Assembly: GCA_903896545.1 (NCBI GenBank)
Contig: CAITYF010000163.1
Span: 1 to 60,193 of the forward strand
Origin: an uncultured Myxococcales bacterium
GTDB taxonomy: Bacteria; Myxococcota_A; UBA9042
Direction of reading: 5' to 3'
DNA: 60,193 bases
Shown here: positions 19,208 to 29,390 of the stretch, one piece after another
Numbering within the stretch: position 1 is the stretch's first letter
Layout of the letters: the number at the start of each line of letters is the position of its first letter
Program-made: the position numbers and the translations under genes
The notes under the pieces: generated by a model
What the model saw: only the letters and a program-made list of their open reading frames with translations
The model's database searches: none
What the model was told of the DNA's origin: nothing

Positions 19208-19924
19208 GTGGTTCGTCTTCCGCCTTGGCTTCAGTCGCTGCGCCTTCGGCTGGGGACCGTGACGCTCGCGACACTGGCGGTCTGCCTGTTTTTGCAGCTG
19301 TTCTTCGGCATTGGCGTCAACCTCCTGCGTTCGCCGACGCTGTGGGAACTCTACAGCCAACTCTTCGCGCTCTCGCTGGATCAACTGCAGCGCGGCCACA
19401 TCTGGACGCTGCTCGCCTACGGCGCTGTGCACGACCTCAATGACGCGACGCACGTCCTGTTCAACTGCATCGGTCTCTTCTATTTCATGCCGATGTTTGA
19501 AAGCCGCCGAGGCACCCGCGCTACGCTCCGATTTTTGCTCCTTTCGGTGCTCGCCGGCGGTGTCCTGCAAAGTCTTTGGCAGCTCTTTCACGTGCACGTT
19601 CTCGGCGGTGAAGCCGCGGGTACGGTCGGAATCTCAGCCGCGGTCATCGCGTTTCTCGCCGCATTTGGTTGGCATCAGCCCAAGGCGCGCGTGCAACTGA
19701 TGTTCGTCTTGCCCATGGAAGCGCGCTGGCTCGCGCCGGTCGTTTTGGGCGTCGATTTTCTGCTTTTTGCCAGCGGTCGACCGATTGCGTTCTTTGCGCA
19801 CCTCGGCGGCTACTTGATGGCGTGGTTTCTCATCTGGGGGCGCGGTGACCCGCAGTTTGTCTGGCAGCGGATCAAGTTGCAGGTCGGCGGGCGCAAGGCC
19901 AGTCGGCTGATTGTGGTCCATTGA
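19208..19924 (+). CDS. Rhomboid-family intramembrane serine protease
   Basis: 238 residues from GTG 19208, chosen because GGAGG lies 5 bases upstream; GTG 19202 overlaps that site. About six hydrophobic segments. Family signatures: HDLNDATHVLFNCIGLF with the His and Asn of transmembrane segment 2, catalytic Ser in GTVGISAAV (GISA rather than the usual GxSG), and His in FAHLGGYLMAW. These support an active Ser-His dyad in the inner membrane. Gene 19941-22544 starts 16 bases downstream, so it may share a transcript with the copper pump, though no functional link is known. Confidence 0.88.
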   Translation: MVRLPPWLQSLRLRLGTVTLATLAVCLFLQLFFGIGVNLLRSPTLWELYSQLFALSLDQLQRGHIWTLLAYGAVHDLNDATHVLFNCIGLFYFMPMFESRRGTRATLRFLLLSVLAGGVLQSLWQLFHVHVLGGEAAGTVGISAAVIAFLAAFGWHQPKARVQLMFVLPMEARWLAPVVLGVDFLLFASGRPIAFFAHLGGYLMAWFLIWGRGDPQFVWQRIKLQVGGRKASRLIVVH

Positions 19925-19940
19925 GTCGAAAAGGCGTTGC

Positions 19941-22544
19941 ATGAGCATTCACACTTCATTTCCGGTCGCTGGCATGTCGTGCGGGCATTGTGAAGGCCGC
20001 GTGGTCAAAGGACTTCGCGCTGTTGCCGGTGTGTCCGACGCGCGGGCGAGCGCAGCACAAGGGCGCGCTGACATCACGCACGACGCGTCGGTAGGTGTGG
20101 GCGAACTCCTGGCGGCGGTCGTCGCGGCGGGCTACGAAGTCGACGCTGCAGCGGCCACGTCCGATGAAGGCGGCGAGCCTGATCCGGAGCCTGAAAGAGT
20201 AGCCCCAGAACCTGAGCCTCCTGCGCTTGAAGAATCCGCCGTTGCAGCGGTTGCGGCGGTCGCCGACGTGCGCCTGACGCTGGGTGGTATGTCGTGCGCG
20301 TCCTGTGTCGCGTCCATTCAAGGCACGCTCTCCGCGCTTCCTGGCGTGCATGCAGCGACCGTGAACCTGCTTTTGGAACGCGCTGACGTCCGCTATGACC
20401 CGCTGACGACGGATCCGCGCGCGCTGATTCGGGCGGTTGTCGAATTGGGCTACGAGGCAGAGCTGACCCCGCGGACGCAGTCGTTGGCGAGGGCGCCGCG
20501 CGTCGAGACCGACGCAAGTGAGCCGTGGCGTGTGGCGTGGACGCTGACGGTCGGTGTCCTGACGATGCTGCTGGGCATGCCGCTGATGACGGACCACAGC
20601 GACCCGGCGATGCGTCTCTTGCATCCGGTGAACTTGGCGCTGCGCGGGCTCGTCCCGTCGCTCTACGGGCTGGACCCGGACGTGCTGCGGTGGACGCTGG
20701 CGGTTCTCGTCGGCACGGTGATTCTGGGTTCGGGGCGCAAGACCTATTCGCTCGCGTGGCTGGCGCTGCGACGCGGCACGGCAGACATGCATGTGCTCGT
20801 TGCGCTGGGCACGGGGACGGCGTTCGCTTCGTCGCTGGCGATTACGCTTGCGCCGTCGTGGTTTGCAGCCCGCGGCTTGCCGACGGCGGGCTGGTTTGAC
20901 GCCGTGCCCTGGGTGCTGGGTCTGACAGCGCTCGGACGTTGGTTTGAAGAGCGTGCAAAGCGGCGGACGACGGACGCCCTGGACGCGCTGGTCGCTTTGC
21001 AGCCCACGACGGCGCGCGTCGTGCGCGAAGGCGTCGATGCGGACGTCCCCCTGTCGGACGTGCTTGCGGGCGACGTGCTGCGCGTGCGTCCGGGTGAGAC
21101 GGTGCCGGTCGATGGCGTCGTGGTGGAAGGTCAGTCGGCGATTGACGCGGCGATGCTCACCGGCGAGCCGATGCCGGTGCCCGTCGCGCCGGGCGCGCGT
21201 GTGCTCGGCGGTACGCGCAACACGGATGGTCCGCTGACGATGCGCGCGCTGGCGGTCGGCGAGCACTCCGCGCTGGCGCGGATCGTGCATTTGGTGGAGG
21301 ACGCGCAGGCCTCCCGTCCCGATGTGCAACGCCTCGCTGACCGCGTTGCTTCTGTTTTTGTGCCTGTAGTTCTTGTGCTTGCCGTGCTGACGGTCGTCTT
21401 ATGGATGGCATTTTCTACTCAAAATGCACTCGCACACGGCATTTCTGCGGCAATTGCCGTACTCGTCATCGCTTGTCCGTGCGCCATGGGGCTGGCCGTT
21501 CCCACGTCCGTCATGGTCGCCATCGGTCGCGCCGCGCAACTCGGCGTGCTGGTTCGCTCCGGCGCAGCGCTGGAACGCGGGCGGTTGGTCACGGCGTTGG
21601 TACTCGACAAGACCGGGACACTGACCGAAGGCCGTCCGACTGTGCACGCGTGGCAACAGATTTCTACAGCTCCAGAAGCGCTGGCGAGCGCGGTCGTCGC
21701 GCTGCAAAAACAGTCGGAGCACCCGCTCGCGCAGGCGATGTGCCGGTGGGGTCTGGATCAGGCGCTGAGCGATGTTAAAATCACGAATGTTCAGGCAGTT
21801 GCTGGGCAAGGTGTGATGGGGCAGGTCGCATTTGGTCTCTTGCGCGCCGGGCGCCCGGAATGGTTGCGTGAACAAGGGGTTGACCTGCAACCGGTCGACG
21901 GTTGGCTGCGCGACGCAGAGACCGCCGCGCGCTCCGTGATGGTCGTCGCAGTGGAGAATCAAGCGGTCGCCGTCGTCACGCTGACCGACCCGCTGCGCGC
22001 GACGACGCCTGCCGCCATCGCGCGTCTGCGTGCGCTTGATCTGGAAATCTGGCTGGCGAGCGGGGATCGGCAGCCCGTTGTGCGGAAATGGGCTGGCGAG
22101 CTGCAGATTCCCAACGTGTTGGCGCAAGCGCTGCCGGAGGACAAATTGGCGCTGATTCGCCGCCTGCAGGCCGCGGGGCATGTCGTGGCGATGGTGGGTG
22201 ACGGAATCAACGACGCGCCAGCGCTTGCCGCTGCCGATCTGGGGATCGCAATGGGGCAAGGCGCGGACGTGGCGACCGCTGCAGCTGATTTGGCGCTCGT
22301 GCGCAACGACCTCAACGCCGTTGCCGACGCGCTCGCCTTGTCGCGTGCCGCGATGGCGAACATCGGTCAGAATCTCGCGTGGGCCTTTGGTTACAACGTG
22401 TTGGGGATTCCGCTGGCGGCAGGCGTGCTCTTCCCGTGGACCGGTTGGCTGCTGTCGCCGGCGTTTGCCAGTCTCGCGATGGCGTTTTCGTCAGTCAGCG
22501 TCGTGCTCAACGCGCTGCGTTTGCGGCGTTTTCGTCCGTCATAG
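19941..22544 (+). CDS. copA: Copper-exporting P1B-type ATPase
   Basis: 867 residues from ATG 19941. Pumps Cu+ out of the cytoplasm. Two N-terminal heavy-metal domains carry CGHC (14-17) and CASC (119-122). Between them is an acidic Glu/Pro linker. The membrane metal site CPC is at 512-514 (IACPCAMGL), the phosphorylated Asp is D556 in DKTGT, and the hinge motif GDGINDAP is present. The C-terminal helices with YN and MxxSS (AMAFSSVSV) mark the Cu+ (P1B-1) subgroup. It overlaps the 3' end of the convergent gene 22539-23498 by 6 bases. No copper-sensing regulator is seen next to it. Confidence 0.95.
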   Translation: MSIHTSFPVAGMSCGHCEGRVVKGLRAVAGVSDARASAAQGRADITHDASVGVGELLAAVVAAGYEVDAAAATSDEGGEPDPEPERVAPEPEPPALEESAVAAVAAVADVRLTLGGMSCASCVASIQGTLSALPGVHAATVNLLLERADVRYDPLTTDPRALIRAVVELGYEAELTPRTQSLARAPRVETDASEPWRVAWTLTVGVLTMLLGMPLMTDHSDPAMRLLHPVNLALRGLVPSLYGLDPDVLRWTLAVLVGTVILGSGRKTYSLAWLALRRGTADMHVLVALGTGTAFASSLAITLAPSWFAARGLPTAGWFDAVPWVLGLTALGRWFEERAKRRTTDALDALVALQPTTARVVREGVDADVPLSDVLAGDVLRVRPGETVPVDGVVVEGQSAIDAAMLTGEPMPVPVAPGARVLGGTRNTDGPLTMRALAVGEHSALARIVHLVEDAQASRPDVQRLADRVASVFVPVVLVLAVLTVVLWMAFSTQNALAHGISAAIAVLVIACPCAMGLAVPTSVMVAIGRAAQLGVLVRSGAALERGRLVTALVLDKTGTLTEGRPTVHAWQQISTAPEALASAVVALQKQSEHPLAQAMCRWGLDQALSDVKITNVQAVAGQGVMGQVAFGLLRAGRPEWLREQGVDLQPVDGWLRDAETAARSVMVVAVENQAVAVVTLTDPLRATTPAAIARLRALDLEIWLASGDRQPVVRKWAGELQIPNVLAQALPEDKLALIRRLQAAGHVVAMVGDGINDAPALAAADLGIAMGQGADVATAAADLALVRNDLNAVADALALSRAAMANIGQNLAWAFGYNVLGIPLAAGVLFPWTGWLLSPAFASLAMAFSSVSVVLNALRLRRFRPS

Positions 22545-23498
22545 CGGTCGCAGCGCCGGGAACGTCGTTTCCATGTCCTCGCGGCTCATCGCGTCCGACT
22601 TCGCTGCCGGCGACCAGACGATTTCCAGCGCCATGATGTCGTTCGCGGGCACGTACGCCAAACTATCCAGCACTTTCTTCAGGTCGTCGTGGGTGCGAAC
22701 CGTGGCGACAGTGAGTCCGCGCGTGGCGATCACGATGGTCAGGACGAAGAACTCCGCCACGGCGAGCTGCCCGTCTTCATCGTGAATCCCGTCGGTCGCG
22801 ACCTCACGCTGCTGTACTTGCACGCCAAAACGGTCTGAACGCACCACTTCGCGGTCGTAACTCAGCCGCGCCTCGCCGGTCCATCGGCCAAATTGGCGCT
22901 CGGCGTCCACCGGCGGCAGCGCTTTGCTCTGCTCCGCAGCGGCGTATTCGATGTTGTCGCGGTACTTGCCCAACGCCTGAATCGTGGCGACGAGCATGCT
23001 GTGCAAGCTTCCGGAGTCGTTCGTGTTCGTCCCCCGGGCGATGCTCTCCAGGCGTTCCACCAACGACCACGCCTGCGTTTGCAAGCCGATCTGCACGCGC
23101 GCCGTCTCAATTTTCGGTTCGGCATCGTTGTCCATTGCGCCGCCGGACTTGCGTCGCGCGCGACGGGAAATCACCAGAACGATGACGACGATGAAAATGA
23201 CGACAATCACGAAGACCCAAACGCCGCCGGAAGACGAACCGCCGTAGTAGCGCGATCCGCCGTAATAGCGGGAGCCGCCGATGGGAACGGGGATAATGCG
23301 CGTGCCGCCGCCCCAGCTCGATCCACCGCCGAAGCTGGGTGACGAGGAGGAGCGACTGCTGCCCGAACCAAAACTGGAACCGCTTGAACCACTGGAACGA
23401 GAACGAAATCCGCCGCCGCCCATGCTGCCGCCGGAGCGGGCATGCGCGGATGTGGCGAGGCAGAGTAGGACGAGGAGCAGGGCGATGCGGCGCAACAT
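22539..23498 (-). CDS. DUF1517-family membrane-anchored protein
   Basis: 319 residues from ATG 23498, with a strong GGAGG 5 bases upstream. Signal peptide MLRRIALLLVLLCLATSAHA, then a Gly/Ser-rich low-complexity stretch (about 21-80), one transmembrane helix (about 92-112) and a basic stop-transfer patch (SRRARRK). The C-terminal 200 residues carry the DUF1517 pattern, including AEFFVLTIVIATRG and the segment DDLKKVLDSLAYV. The family is widespread in bacteria and plastids and has no known biochemical role. The two genes converge with a 6-base overlap onto copA. Confidence 0.85.
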   Translation of the reverse strand: MLRRIALLLVLLCLATSAHARSGGSMGGGGFRSRSSGSSGSSFGSGSSRSSSSPSFGGGSSWGGGTRIIPVPIGGSRYYGGSRYYGGSSSGGVWVFVIVVIFIVVIVLVISRRARRKSGGAMDNDAEPKIETARVQIGLQTQAWSLVERLESIARGTNTNDSGSLHSMLVATIQALGKYRDNIEYAAAEQSKALPPVDAERQFGRWTGEARLSYDREVVRSDRFGVQVQQREVATDGIHDEDGQLAVAEFFVLTIVIATRGLTVATVRTHDDLKKVLDSLAYVPANDIMALEIVWSPAAKSDAMSREDMETTFPALRPL

Positions 23499-23692
23499 GG
23501 CGACCTCCGGAAACCTGTGAAACTTGATTTCTCGCACATGCGGCGGTGACAACAAGTTCGGTGGCGGGGAAATCGAGGAATTCCCACCCGCCGAGCGCCC
23601 AATGGTGCGCTGTCTGCGTGGGGGCGGCAAGTGGCGCATCCGGACAACTTGCTGCACACTCGCCGCGGTTCGACAAAACAGGAAACTGTTCG

Positions 23693-24898
23693 ATGATGAC
23701 GGAGATTCACCCGCAAACGCTGTTGGCCGCGCTCGCCATCGAGTACATGGCGCTGACGTTGGTGACGTTTCCGGCTTGGGGATCCTCGCCGTCGGGCACC
23801 GGCATGGCGCGGTGGAGTCTGGGAAACGCGTGTCTGGCCGGGAGCATGGCGCTCTTGTCACAACGCGGGATTGCGCCCGGTGTTCTGACCGTGGTTCTGG
23901 CGAACGCGCTGCTGATTTTCGGCGCGCACTGCGTCCACATGGCGGTCCGGCAGCTCTATGAAGCGCCACCCGCGACCGTTTTCGCCCAATTGCCGCCGTT
24001 TCTCGCGTGGCTCGCGCTTGCGTTGATTTGGGCATTCGACCCCTCCCCGAATCACCTCGCCTGGGCGCCATGGCGCGTTGTGGCGTTCTCCGCGGCGCTG
24101 GTCTGGTCGGCAGGCGGAACGACGCTGGCGTTATTTCGCCGCGCGCCGCGACCTTGGTCGCTGGGCACCTGGTACGTATTTGTCGCGATGTGCATGCCGG
24201 TTGCCGCGCAGTTCATTCGGGTCCTGAATTACATCGGACCGGTGAAGCCGCATGATCCGGTCGTCGCGCAGGCAACCGCGCTTCCTCTCTACGCTGCGTT
24301 TGCGGGTTGCGGCGTCTTCATGACGTATGGCTTCTTCCTGCTCATCAACGACCGCTTGCAGGCGCAGCTACGCGCGGCCAACGCCCGACTGACCGAGGAT
24401 GCCGCAACCGATCCGCTCACGCAGGTCTCCAACCGCCGTCATCTGGAAGCGGTGGCGAGCAAGGAAATTGGCCGAGCGAAGCGCTACCGCTGGCCGCTCT
24501 CGTTGCTCATGTTGGACTTGGACCACTTCAAGCGCGTCAACGACCGGTACGGTCACGCCGTCGGTGACGAGGTGCTGCGCAGCGTTGCTTCCGTTTGTCA
24601 GCGGCACTTGCGCGGTCACGACCTGGTGGCGCGCATCGGCGGCGAGGAATTCGCCATTTTGCTGCCACAGTCCGATGCCGTTGGCGCTGAGGTTTCAGCG
24701 CGGCGCCTGCTGCACGAGATTCGCGAGACGAAGATTGACGCCCTGGACGGTGCTGCGGTGACGGTGAGCATCGGCATCGCGACGCTGGACGGGCAGGATG
24801 CGGGTGTTCACCACCTGCTGCAGCGCGCGGATTCGGCGTTGTATCGGGCGAAGGCAGCGGGGCGGGACCGGGTCGTTGTGAGCACGTCCGATCCCTGA
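23693..24898 (+). CDS. Membrane-bound diguanylate cyclase (GGDEF domain)
   Basis: 401 residues from ATG 23693, preceded by AGGAAA; ATG 23696 is equally possible. Makes cyclic di-GMP from two GTP. The N-terminal half has about six transmembrane segments and no known sensor domain. The C-terminal GGDEF domain has active-site GGEEF at 316-320 and, five residues upstream, an inhibitory I-site RGHD at 307-310. It therefore should be both active and subject to product feedback. The surroundings give no clue to the input signal. It diverges from the DUF1517 gene across 194 bases. Confidence 0.93.
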   Translation: MMTEIHPQTLLAALAIEYMALTLVTFPAWGSSPSGTGMARWSLGNACLAGSMALLSQRGIAPGVLTVVLANALLIFGAHCVHMAVRQLYEAPPATVFAQLPPFLAWLALALIWAFDPSPNHLAWAPWRVVAFSAALVWSAGGTTLALFRRAPRPWSLGTWYVFVAMCMPVAAQFIRVLNYIGPVKPHDPVVAQATALPLYAAFAGCGVFMTYGFFLLINDRLQAQLRAANARLTEDAATDPLTQVSNRRHLEAVASKEIGRAKRYRWPLSLLMLDLDHFKRVNDRYGHAVGDEVLRSVASVCQRHLRGHDLVARIGGEEFAILLPQSDAVGAEVSARRLLHEIRETKIDALDGAAVTVSIGIATLDGQDAGVHHLLQRADSALYRAKAAGRDRVVVSTSDP

Positions 24899-24910
24899 GC
24901 GGCAGCCGCG

Positions 24911-26983
24911 CTACTGCACAGTGAACGTGATGGTTGTCGGCGGCGTCCAGAGCATGCTCAACCCGGCGGACGGCTCAACCGTGAGCCCCATCGCTTGCAC
25001 GGTGTACTCGCCCTTCACGTCTGGCACAAACGACGTGTTTGGATTCACGGTCTGCTGGCCATCCACGTCGATCCACGCATTCGACCCCGCCGGGCGGGAA
25101 ATCAGCGACCAGCGCCACGATTGACCGTCCGGATACGTGCCGATAATCAGCCCCGCGCTTACCGTCACCACCTTGCCCGCGGTCGGCGTCGGCGTGTCGA
25201 CCTTCAGAATCGCCGAAGGCATCTGTAGCCCCGCCGTCGTGTTGCCGGTCAGGTTGATTGTCTGCGCGCCGATCGTGCAATCGCCACCCGCCACCGTGCC
25301 TGCAAGGCAGTAGACGACGTGCAGCAGGTCATTCGAGTTGATTTTGAAGTCGTCGGGCGGATGAAATTCAACGTCGATGCCGAACATTCCGTTCGTGCCG
25401 CTGGCCTGTGCGGACAGTTCAACCGTCGTCGCGACAAAAGGTGTCACCAGCCCGTGGTACTTGGACGCATAGGTCATCGTCGCGCACGGATCGTTGCCCG
25501 TCGGATTTGAATTGCCGTTGTTTACACACACCTTGAGAATTTCCAGCGGCTTGCAGCCGACACTCGCGATCGTGATGTGTCCTTGGGCCTTTTGACCTTT
25601 CTCCGCGTGCAGCCACAGCTGATCCGGCGCAAATGCCAATGATGGCGTGCTGCACGTCCCGGACAGAATCGGAATCGGTAACAACAAGTTGCCGACCGGG
25701 AGCTGTGGGAAGGTGAAATGAATATCGAGCGTCGCGTCGGGCGGCAGACCGTTCGTAGGCGGCGTGTAAGTGATCGTGTAGTCCCGCGACTGACCTACGG
25801 CGATCGAGCCCGTTGTGAACGGCTTGGCGCGCTCCTTGCCCTGATTTTGAATCGACAACGTGTAAGTCGCGTCCACGCTCGCTTGCGTCCACGGCGCGCT
25901 CGCGACGAGGCTCGGCGGGTTGTTCCATGCCAGCGGGCTCGGTCCGTCGTTGTGTACGTTGCACGTCCGCGTCGCGCCCGGACCCGCGCCTGGAAAGTTG
26001 AACACGATTTCCCCCGCCGGCGCGCCCTGACAGGTCACCGAAAAGCCCGACGGAGCCTCGTACTTCGTCACCAGCGCGATGCTCGCGTCCGGCATCGCCG
26101 GGTCGTTCGTGTGCACATGCAGCACCGCCTGATCGTTATCCGGATTGCCATCCGACGTCATCGTCACGCAGATCTTCACCGTCGCTTTCTGGCCGCCCGG
26201 ATTGTCCCCCGACCACATCGCGTCAATCGAATCCGTCACTTTGGGCTGCGCCGTGATGGTGTACTCCGGATTCGTCGGCGAAATCGTTGCCAGCGCCGTG
26301 AAGGCGAGCGGCTGCCCGCCGTTATTGCCGATCTCCGCGCACTGTGCCGTCGGCACCGACGTCTTCGGGTTCACCCACATCAGCTGCTGCGTCTTCAGCG
26401 AAACGCTGGGGGGCGCCACGGCGACGTCAAAGCACAAGTTTGCGAACTTCTGCTTATCCAGTTGATCGTTGTGGTCAATCGTCAGCGTCGCGCTGTCCAT
26501 GATGCCCGGCGTCGGCGCGTACTCGATGGTCGCGACCAGCGACTTACCCGATTCCAAGGAAGCGAACGCGCCCGGACACGCGTCCTTGTCCACTTTGTGC
26601 GTGCCGTAGGCGATGGAAATCAGGTTCGTTTCGGTCGACGTCAACGTGATCGTGTTCAGGCATAGCGTACCGACGCTGCCGGTGTTGGTGATTGTCAGTT
26701 TTTTGGTCTGATAGATGACGCCGCCCGTGTCGTCCACGGCAAAATGGGCGCACGCGTTGTCAACCGGCGTGACGCCGTCGATCAGCACGGAGATTGCCGG
26801 TCCCGCTTCGCTCGTCTCGGAAGCCGCGTCGACGACGGCGGTGTCGACAATCGCGTTGGCGTCCGTGCCTGTGTTGGAATTTCCACCGCAGCCGCCAGCA
26901 ACAAGCGCTGCAGCCGAGCATGCGATTGCCAGCCAGCGCGCAGCTCGTTGGGCACCACGTGACGATTCAGTCGATCCTCGCAT
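24911..26983 (-). CDS. Large lipoprotein with repeated beta-sandwich domains
   Basis: 690 residues from ATG 26983, with AGGAGG 5 bases upstream. Lipobox LVAGGC, then an Asp/Ala/Thr linker. The mature part has several Ig-like domains of the choice-of-anchor-D / ASPM-SPD-2 type, with repeated KKLTITNTGS-style strands, and a last domain resembling PKD/Ig folds (PTAGKVVTVSAGL; YTVQAMGLTVEP). Such proteins are structural or adhesive in the cell envelope. It starts 32 bases after the stop of 27016-29178, so the two lipoproteins are very likely co-transcribed. Confidence 0.82.
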   Translation of the reverse strand: MRGSTESSRGAQRAARWLAIACSAAALVAGGCGGNSNTGTDANAIVDTAVVDAASETSEAGPAISVLIDGVTPVDNACAHFAVDDTGGVIYQTKKLTITNTGSVGTLCLNTITLTSTETNLISIAYGTHKVDKDACPGAFASLESGKSLVATIEYAPTPGIMDSATLTIDHNDQLDKQKFANLCFDVAVAPPSVSLKTQQLMWVNPKTSVPTAQCAEIGNNGGQPLAFTALATISPTNPEYTITAQPKVTDSIDAMWSGDNPGGQKATVKICVTMTSDGNPDNDQAVLHVHTNDPAMPDASIALVTKYEAPSGFSVTCQGAPAGEIVFNFPGAGPGATRTCNVHNDGPSPLAWNNPPSLVASAPWTQASVDATYTLSIQNQGKERAKPFTTGSIAVGQSRDYTITYTPPTNGLPPDATLDIHFTFPQLPVGNLLLPIPILSGTCSTPSLAFAPDQLWLHAEKGQKAQGHITIASVGCKPLEILKVCVNNGNSNPTGNDPCATMTYASKYHGLVTPFVATTVELSAQASGTNGMFGIDVEFHPPDDFKINSNDLLHVVYCLAGTVAGGDCTIGAQTINLTGNTTAGLQMPSAILKVDTPTPTAGKVVTVSAGLIIGTYPDGQSWRWSLISRPAGSNAWIDVDGQQTVNPNTSFVPDVKGEYTVQAMGLTVEPSAGLSMLWTPPTTITFTVQ

Positions 26984-27015
26984 CGAACCTCCTCTTTCGC
27001 GCGCAGGCGCCTCGC

Positions 27016-29178
27016 CTACTCCTTGATCGGCGGCGGCGGAATCACCGGCAGCGGCGGCGATTCTTCGTACACCATCGGATCCACTTCTTTCAGGTTACAC
27101 GGCAATTTTCCGTCCTCATCGCGACCGCCTGCCAGACAGTAGCGCTGCTCGACCTTGCCGTCATCAAAGAGGAAGCGCCAGATCATCTGCTCAAATTCCG
27201 GCATCCACCGCGTCGCGTAGTGCGCCAGATTGTCCTCGCTGCGCGTGCCATTGCCCGGCGGGTGCGTACCGCGCTCAGAATCCCACTGCACGCACGTGTT
27301 GCCGTCTACCGGAATATCCGCGGTCGTCGCATTCAGCGGCCAAATCTCAAAAACCGGCGTATTCACAGGCACCGCAGCGATCCGATTCAGCATCTGCGAC
27401 GTCAGGTTCGCCACCTGGCTATCGCCCATCGACACCGGCCACAGCGCGCGGCGGTTCGGCTGCGTGTTGGGGAACGGCGCTTTGACGACGTGATCGGCAA
27501 AATTGAACGGATCGGACAGATCCCACAGCGACTGCGACATCGCGAAGAGCATCTGCTGGTTGAATTTGTCCGGGTACACGCCGTTGATGATGCCAAGGAA
27601 CGGCGCAAAATCTGAACTGCGGTTGAGCAGGGTCGACCAGCCGCCGCCCGCGACGTTCATCACCATCCGCGTCAGGTCCGGGTGCAGCGACGTCATCGTC
27701 GTGCCCATGATGCCGCCCAGCGAATTGCCGTAGTAGACCAACGGCTGCGTCTTGTCGTAGAGCGGTTTCTTGTCGGCGTCGAACTGCAGCCACGGATCGT
27801 CGACGATTTTGCCTAGCGCGACGCGGGTGAGCGCAATCGGCATCACCGCGCCGGTCGCCAGCTTGTCCGTGATGAGCGGCATGTCGGAAAAGTCGTTGCC
27901 CGCCTGGATCGCCAGCGGCAACTCCGTCTTGGCCAGCCCCCACCAGTCCGTGCCGATGGCCACGACGCCCGCGGCGTGCACAAAATGCGGGAAAAACTCC
28001 GCCGCACCGGGCTCCACGCAGCCTTCCACACACGCGCCGCGCAGAAAGCCGTGACCGTACAGCATCAGCCGCGTCGACTTGTGGCTCGCGAACACATTGG
28101 GCGGCACGAGCAACACGAACGGCCGCTGCACCGTGCCATTTTGCGTGATGCCCGGCCCGTTGTCTTTCCAGTTCAGCCTGGCGTTCGCACCGGTCGCCGT
28201 CAGAAAGAGCGGCGCCTCGAATGTCCCGCGCACGCGCAGCGCCACGTCCGGGTGCATTGCCTTGATGACGACGCGGTTGTCCACGGTTGGCGAGGGCAGG
28301 TTGGGCAATTGCGCGGCCGTCGCTGTGTTCGCTTCGACCATGTCGATGTGGTAGCTCATCCCCTTGTCGCCCACCGCCGTCAACAGCGCGTCGCGCATCG
28401 CCAGCGCCGGTCCATGCGTCCACGCTTCCGACGCTGTGTTGTAGTGCCAAGCCGCCACGATGTGCGTGCGATCAAGCCCCGACTTCTCCAGCGCCGTCAG
28501 ATCCGCCATCCAGTCTTCCAGATGGTTGTCGATCCGCGCGTAGCCCGTTTTCTTGCCCGCCAGAATCCGCTGAAACGTCGGCGTCGGCGCGTACGGCTTG
28601 CCGTTACCGTCCAGAAGCGAATCGGTGAGCGCGACGATGACCCGCGTGTTCTCCTGCACGGGCGTCCACAGGCGAATCAACAGCGCCTGACGGCTCGGCG
28701 TGTCCGCGTTGGAATCGAGCTCTGCCATGAACGGCAGAAATGCGCCCGTTGCCGCGTCAAGGAGCACGATGGACGACTTGGCGTCCTGCGTCAGCGCGGG
28801 TCGCGTCTCGTCTGGGAGCAATTTGGCGTCGGGCGGCGTCGGCAGCAGCACGACAATCGGCGAATTGGGCGAGAAGCCATCGCGGCGGTTCCATTCGATC
28901 GCGTCCACCGGCTTGTTGTCCGAATTCGCCGGCATCTTCGCTGCGGGCAGGTCGATCCGGAACTTGGTCGCGCTCGCCGCGTCGTCTTTCAGCCAGAAAT
29001 TGGACGGCCAGCCGCTCCAGCAGTCGTTGCCGACAATGGGGTTGCACTCCGGGTCGGCTGGAACAGGAACCTGTTCGGCGTCATCGGTGGCATCGATTCC
29101 GGCGCCTGAGTCGCTGGGCGTGGCGGAATTGCCGCACGCGGCGACGAGGCAGAGGGTGAAAGGCAGGAAGCGGCGCAT
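27016..29178 (-). CDS. Large lipoprotein with alpha/beta-hydrolase signature
   Basis: 720 residues from ATG 29178, with GGAG 6 bases upstream. Lipobox VAAC (LCLVAACGNS), then an Asp-rich linker. A nucleophile elbow GNSLGG (YGNSLGGIMGTTM) lies in the second half, after an oxyanion-type stretch (RLMLYGHGFLRG), so this looks like a surface esterase or lipase of the alpha/beta-hydrolase fold. The catalytic His and acid cannot be assigned with confidence. It is first in a two-gene unit with 24911-26983 and diverges from the multihaem cytochrome. Substrate unknown. Confidence 0.8.
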   Translation of the reverse strand: MRRFLPFTLCLVAACGNSATPSDSGAGIDATDDAEQVPVPADPECNPIVGNDCWSGWPSNFWLKDDAASATKFRIDLPAAKMPANSDNKPVDAIEWNRRDGFSPNSPIVVLLPTPPDAKLLPDETRPALTQDAKSSIVLLDAATGAFLPFMAELDSNADTPSRQALLIRLWTPVQENTRVIVALTDSLLDGNGKPYAPTPTFQRILAGKKTGYARIDNHLEDWMADLTALEKSGLDRTHIVAAWHYNTASEAWTHGPALAMRDALLTAVGDKGMSYHIDMVEANTATAAQLPNLPSPTVDNRVVIKAMHPDVALRVRGTFEAPLFLTATGANARLNWKDNGPGITQNGTVQRPFVLLVPPNVFASHKSTRLMLYGHGFLRGACVEGCVEPGAAEFFPHFVHAAGVVAIGTDWWGLAKTELPLAIQAGNDFSDMPLITDKLATGAVMPIALTRVALGKIVDDPWLQFDADKKPLYDKTQPLVYYGNSLGGIMGTTMTSLHPDLTRMVMNVAGGGWSTLLNRSSDFAPFLGIINGVYPDKFNQQMLFAMSQSLWDLSDPFNFADHVVKAPFPNTQPNRRALWPVSMGDSQVANLTSQMLNRIAAVPVNTPVFEIWPLNATTADIPVDGNTCVQWDSERGTHPPGNGTRSEDNLAHYATRWMPEFEQMIWRFLFDDGKVEQRYCLAGGRDEDGKLPCNLKEVDPMVYEESPPLPVIPPPPIKE

Positions 29179-29390
29179 GTCAGACTCCTCGATGGACGCA
29201 TCGGATCTCGGACCAACCGCGGGCGGTTGTCAAATGCCGCGGAGGCCCGTGGCTAGACCGATGTTCGGTGATTGTGTTAAGAACTGTGAATCAGACGCGG
29301 CTCGCAGCTTCTGAACCGTGGCGAGGAACGCGCGTGGCGGGTATTGTGGGCAACATAGGCGCTCTCGCGGCGCGGTTTTTCGAGGACACC